Positions 6,420-7,573 of a stretch of 7,573 nt of DNA are shown piece after piece (the first letter of the stretch is position 1; each line of letters begins with the position of its first letter). The DNA comes from an uncultured Chthoniobacterales bacterium (GTDB taxonomy: Bacteria; Verrucomicrobiota; Verrucomicrobiae; Chthoniobacterales; UBA10450): positions 1 to 7,573 of the forward strand of contig CATPCN010000574.1 of NCBI GenBank assembly GCA_955652855.1, written 5' to 3'. The translations under genes and the position numbers were made by a program. Under the pieces are notes generated by a model. That model saw only the letters and a list, made by a program, of their open reading frames with translations, ran no database searches and was not told the DNA's origin.

Positions 6420-7496
6420 TCAGACGTCGTCGAGAGCCTCGCCCAATCTTTCGATTCCGGTCTTAAAATTTTCGGGATCGCAACAGATTCCGATGCGGAA
6501 GTGCTTTGGCGATTCAAAAAAGCGGCCGGGTACAACCGCGGTCTCATATTTTTCGTGCAGTAAAGCGCAAAGCTTTTCGACGTTGCCGTTCCGCCACAGT
6601 GGAAAAGATGTTGTGCCTGAATCGGTGCGCACAACTTCGAGATCATCGCGCGCATCGAGAAATTGATTCAGCGTCGCGCGATTACTTTGCAGGATGTTTT
6701 TCGCGCGCGCTGCAATCTTCGGCAGTTTGGCGAGCGCGACCACGCTCATCCGTTCGGTCGGATGCGGAGCGACCGCTCCAAAAATATCGTTAAGGCGCCG
6801 CATTCGCTCGGCGAGATCGGACTCCGCCAGAATCCAGCCACAACGCACGCCGCTCAATCCGTAACCTTTCGTCAAACTGCTCGTAGCGATAAATTCCGGA
6901 CCGATATGAACTGAAGATCGGGGCGCGTCTTCGAACATCGCTTCGAGATAAACTTCATCCACCATCACTCGCGCTCCCACGCCGCGCGCCAGCTCGCCGA
7001 TTTGCCGCAGCGTCGCGTCCTCAACCGGCGCGCTGCTCGGGTTGTGCAAATTTGTCAGCGCGATCAAGCGCGTGCGCGGCGTGATTTGTTTCGCAATTTC
7101 CTCGATGTCGATCTTGTAATTATTTTCAAACGAACGCGCAAAGCGTTTGATTTTTGCACCAAGATATTCGGCGACGGCGAGGATTGGCTCGTAAGTTGGC
7201 TGCTCGATCAAAACTTCGTCGCCATGTTCCAGTACCGCCGCCATCGCGAGATGGTTCGCCAACGAAGTGCCGCCGGAAATTGTTACGACACATTCGGGAG
7301 CGACGTGGCAGTGCGATGCCAGCGCATCGACGAGCGGTCGATAACCGTAGGCGTTGTCGCCATGCAGATCCAAATCGTCGAGCTTCAGACCGAGCTCGGC
7401 GAAAGGCAGATTGAGAATGCCGCTTAACGCGAGATCGTATTTGACCTTCGGGCGCGTCTTCGCCCAATGCATGAAGGCCGATTGCTTGTTTGTCAT
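6420..7496 (-). CDS. PLP-dependent aminotransferase, class I/II (fold type I)
   Basis: This 358-residue cytosolic enzyme should transfer amino groups between an amino acid and a 2-oxo acid using pyridoxal phosphate. The phosphate/ring-binding loop is SGGTSLANH (74-82). The PLP-contacting Asn is in NLHNPSSAP (N152), the Asp that pairs with the pyridine nitrogen in VMVDEVYLE (D180, with Y183), and the Schiff-base lysine is K210 in SSLTKGYGLSGVRCGW. That motif also holds the phosphate-binding Arg (R218). The carboxylate-binding Arg of the family is probably R334 in HFRIGI. All key residues are present and the length is near normal (slightly short), so it looks functional. The substrate cannot be assigned. 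ATG 7496 is chosen because AGG at the stop of the upstream gene gives a spaced Shine-Dalgarno sequence. It starts 6 nt after the upstream permease fragment stop, implying co-transcription and probably shared amino-acid metabolism. It ends convergently with the pirin remnant. Confidence 0.93.
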   Translation of the reverse strand: MTNKQSAFMHWAKTRPKVKYDLALSGILNLPFAELGLKLDDLDLHGDNAYGYRPLVDALASHCHVAPECVVTISGGTSLANHLAMAAVLEHGDEVLIEQPTYEPILAVAEYLGAKIKRFARSFENNYKIDIEEIAKQITPRTRLIALTNLHNPSSAPVEDATLRQIGELARGVGARVMVDEVYLEAMFEDAPRSSVHIGPEFIATSSLTKGYGLSGVRCGWILAESDLAERMRRLNDIFGAVAPHPTERMSVVALAKLPKIAARAKNILQSNRATLNQFLDARDDLEVVRTDSGTTSFPLWRNGNVEKLCALLHEKYETAVVPGRFFESPKHFRIGICCDPENFKTGIERLGEALDDV

Positions 7497-7502
7497 CGGG
7501 AC

Positions 7503-7573
7503 CTAAGAAACAGGTTTTCTTCGCATTTTCCAAAATAGATACGCTGGCAAACCGGTGAGCATGATGCCTAATC
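7503..7573 (-). CDS. Probable APC-family amino-acid permease, extreme C-terminus (partial)
   Basis: A minus-strand frame enters from the right edge and ends at TAG 7505-7503, giving 22 visible residues. They contain LTGLPAYLFWKMRRK: the end of a hydrophobic helix followed by a short basic tail. 'TGLPxYxxWxxRR' is a common end of APC-superfamily amino-acid transporters, whose last helix returns to the cytoplasm with positive charges. The fragment is too short for certainty. The 6-nt gap to the aminotransferase start, with that gene's Shine-Dalgarno sequence inside this stop region, supports a real gene end and an operon. Another multi-pass membrane protein is the alternative. Confidence 0.58.
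   Translation of the reverse strand, partial: LGIMLTGLPAYLFWKMRRKPVS

Noticed and set aside
7126..7533. Minus-strand 135-residue frame overlapping the aminotransferase
   Set aside because: It lies out of frame inside a clearly conserved enzyme, is rich in Arg/Ser as expected of a shadow frame, and matches no family.

Overview
The window looks like chromosomal DNA from a moderately GC-rich Gram-negative bacterium. The best guess is a soil-type member of the Verrucomicrobiota (Spartobacteria/Chthoniobacterales-like). The guess rests on one gene family: a 17-residue 'NTTGxxNTAxGxxALxx' repeat protein with a leader reading MKSKITTPSLRNSINRS, a style I associate from memory with that phylum. It also fits the inner/outer membrane efflux machinery. 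The assignment is inference, not proof.

Layout. (1) Positions 3-4842, plus strand: an efflux operon. It has the C-terminal end of a MarR-like regulator, a periplasmic adaptor (MdtA/AcrA type) whose ATG overlaps the regulator's stop codon, and an RND inner-membrane pump (MdtB/MdtC/AcrB type). Adaptor and pump would form two of the three parts of a tripartite drug exporter. No outer-membrane channel is encoded here. (2) Positions 4843-6419: a damaged island. A minus-strand secreted/adhesin-like repeat gene has lost its signal-peptide core and reading frame at the 5' end. Next to it, pointing the other way, is the 3' half of a pirin-family (YhhW-like) bicupin gene without its first half. A perfect 15-bp inverted repeat (4880-4894 and 6401-6415) lies in the two short intergenic gaps that bound this pair. 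(3) Positions 6420-7573, minus strand: a class I/II PLP-dependent aminotransferase immediately downstream of what looks like the 3' end of an APC-type amino-acid permease. This suggests a small amino-acid uptake and metabolism operon.

The two flanking operons look intact and conventional. The unusual part is the middle, where two broken genes lie back to back between short inverted repeats. This suggests a deletion or rearrangement scar, or decay of a small mobile or invertible unit. I see no tRNA, rRNA, CRISPR array, transposase or integrase, and no stretch over 300 bases lacks a gene or gene remnant. No convincing new defence or enzymatic system is visible.
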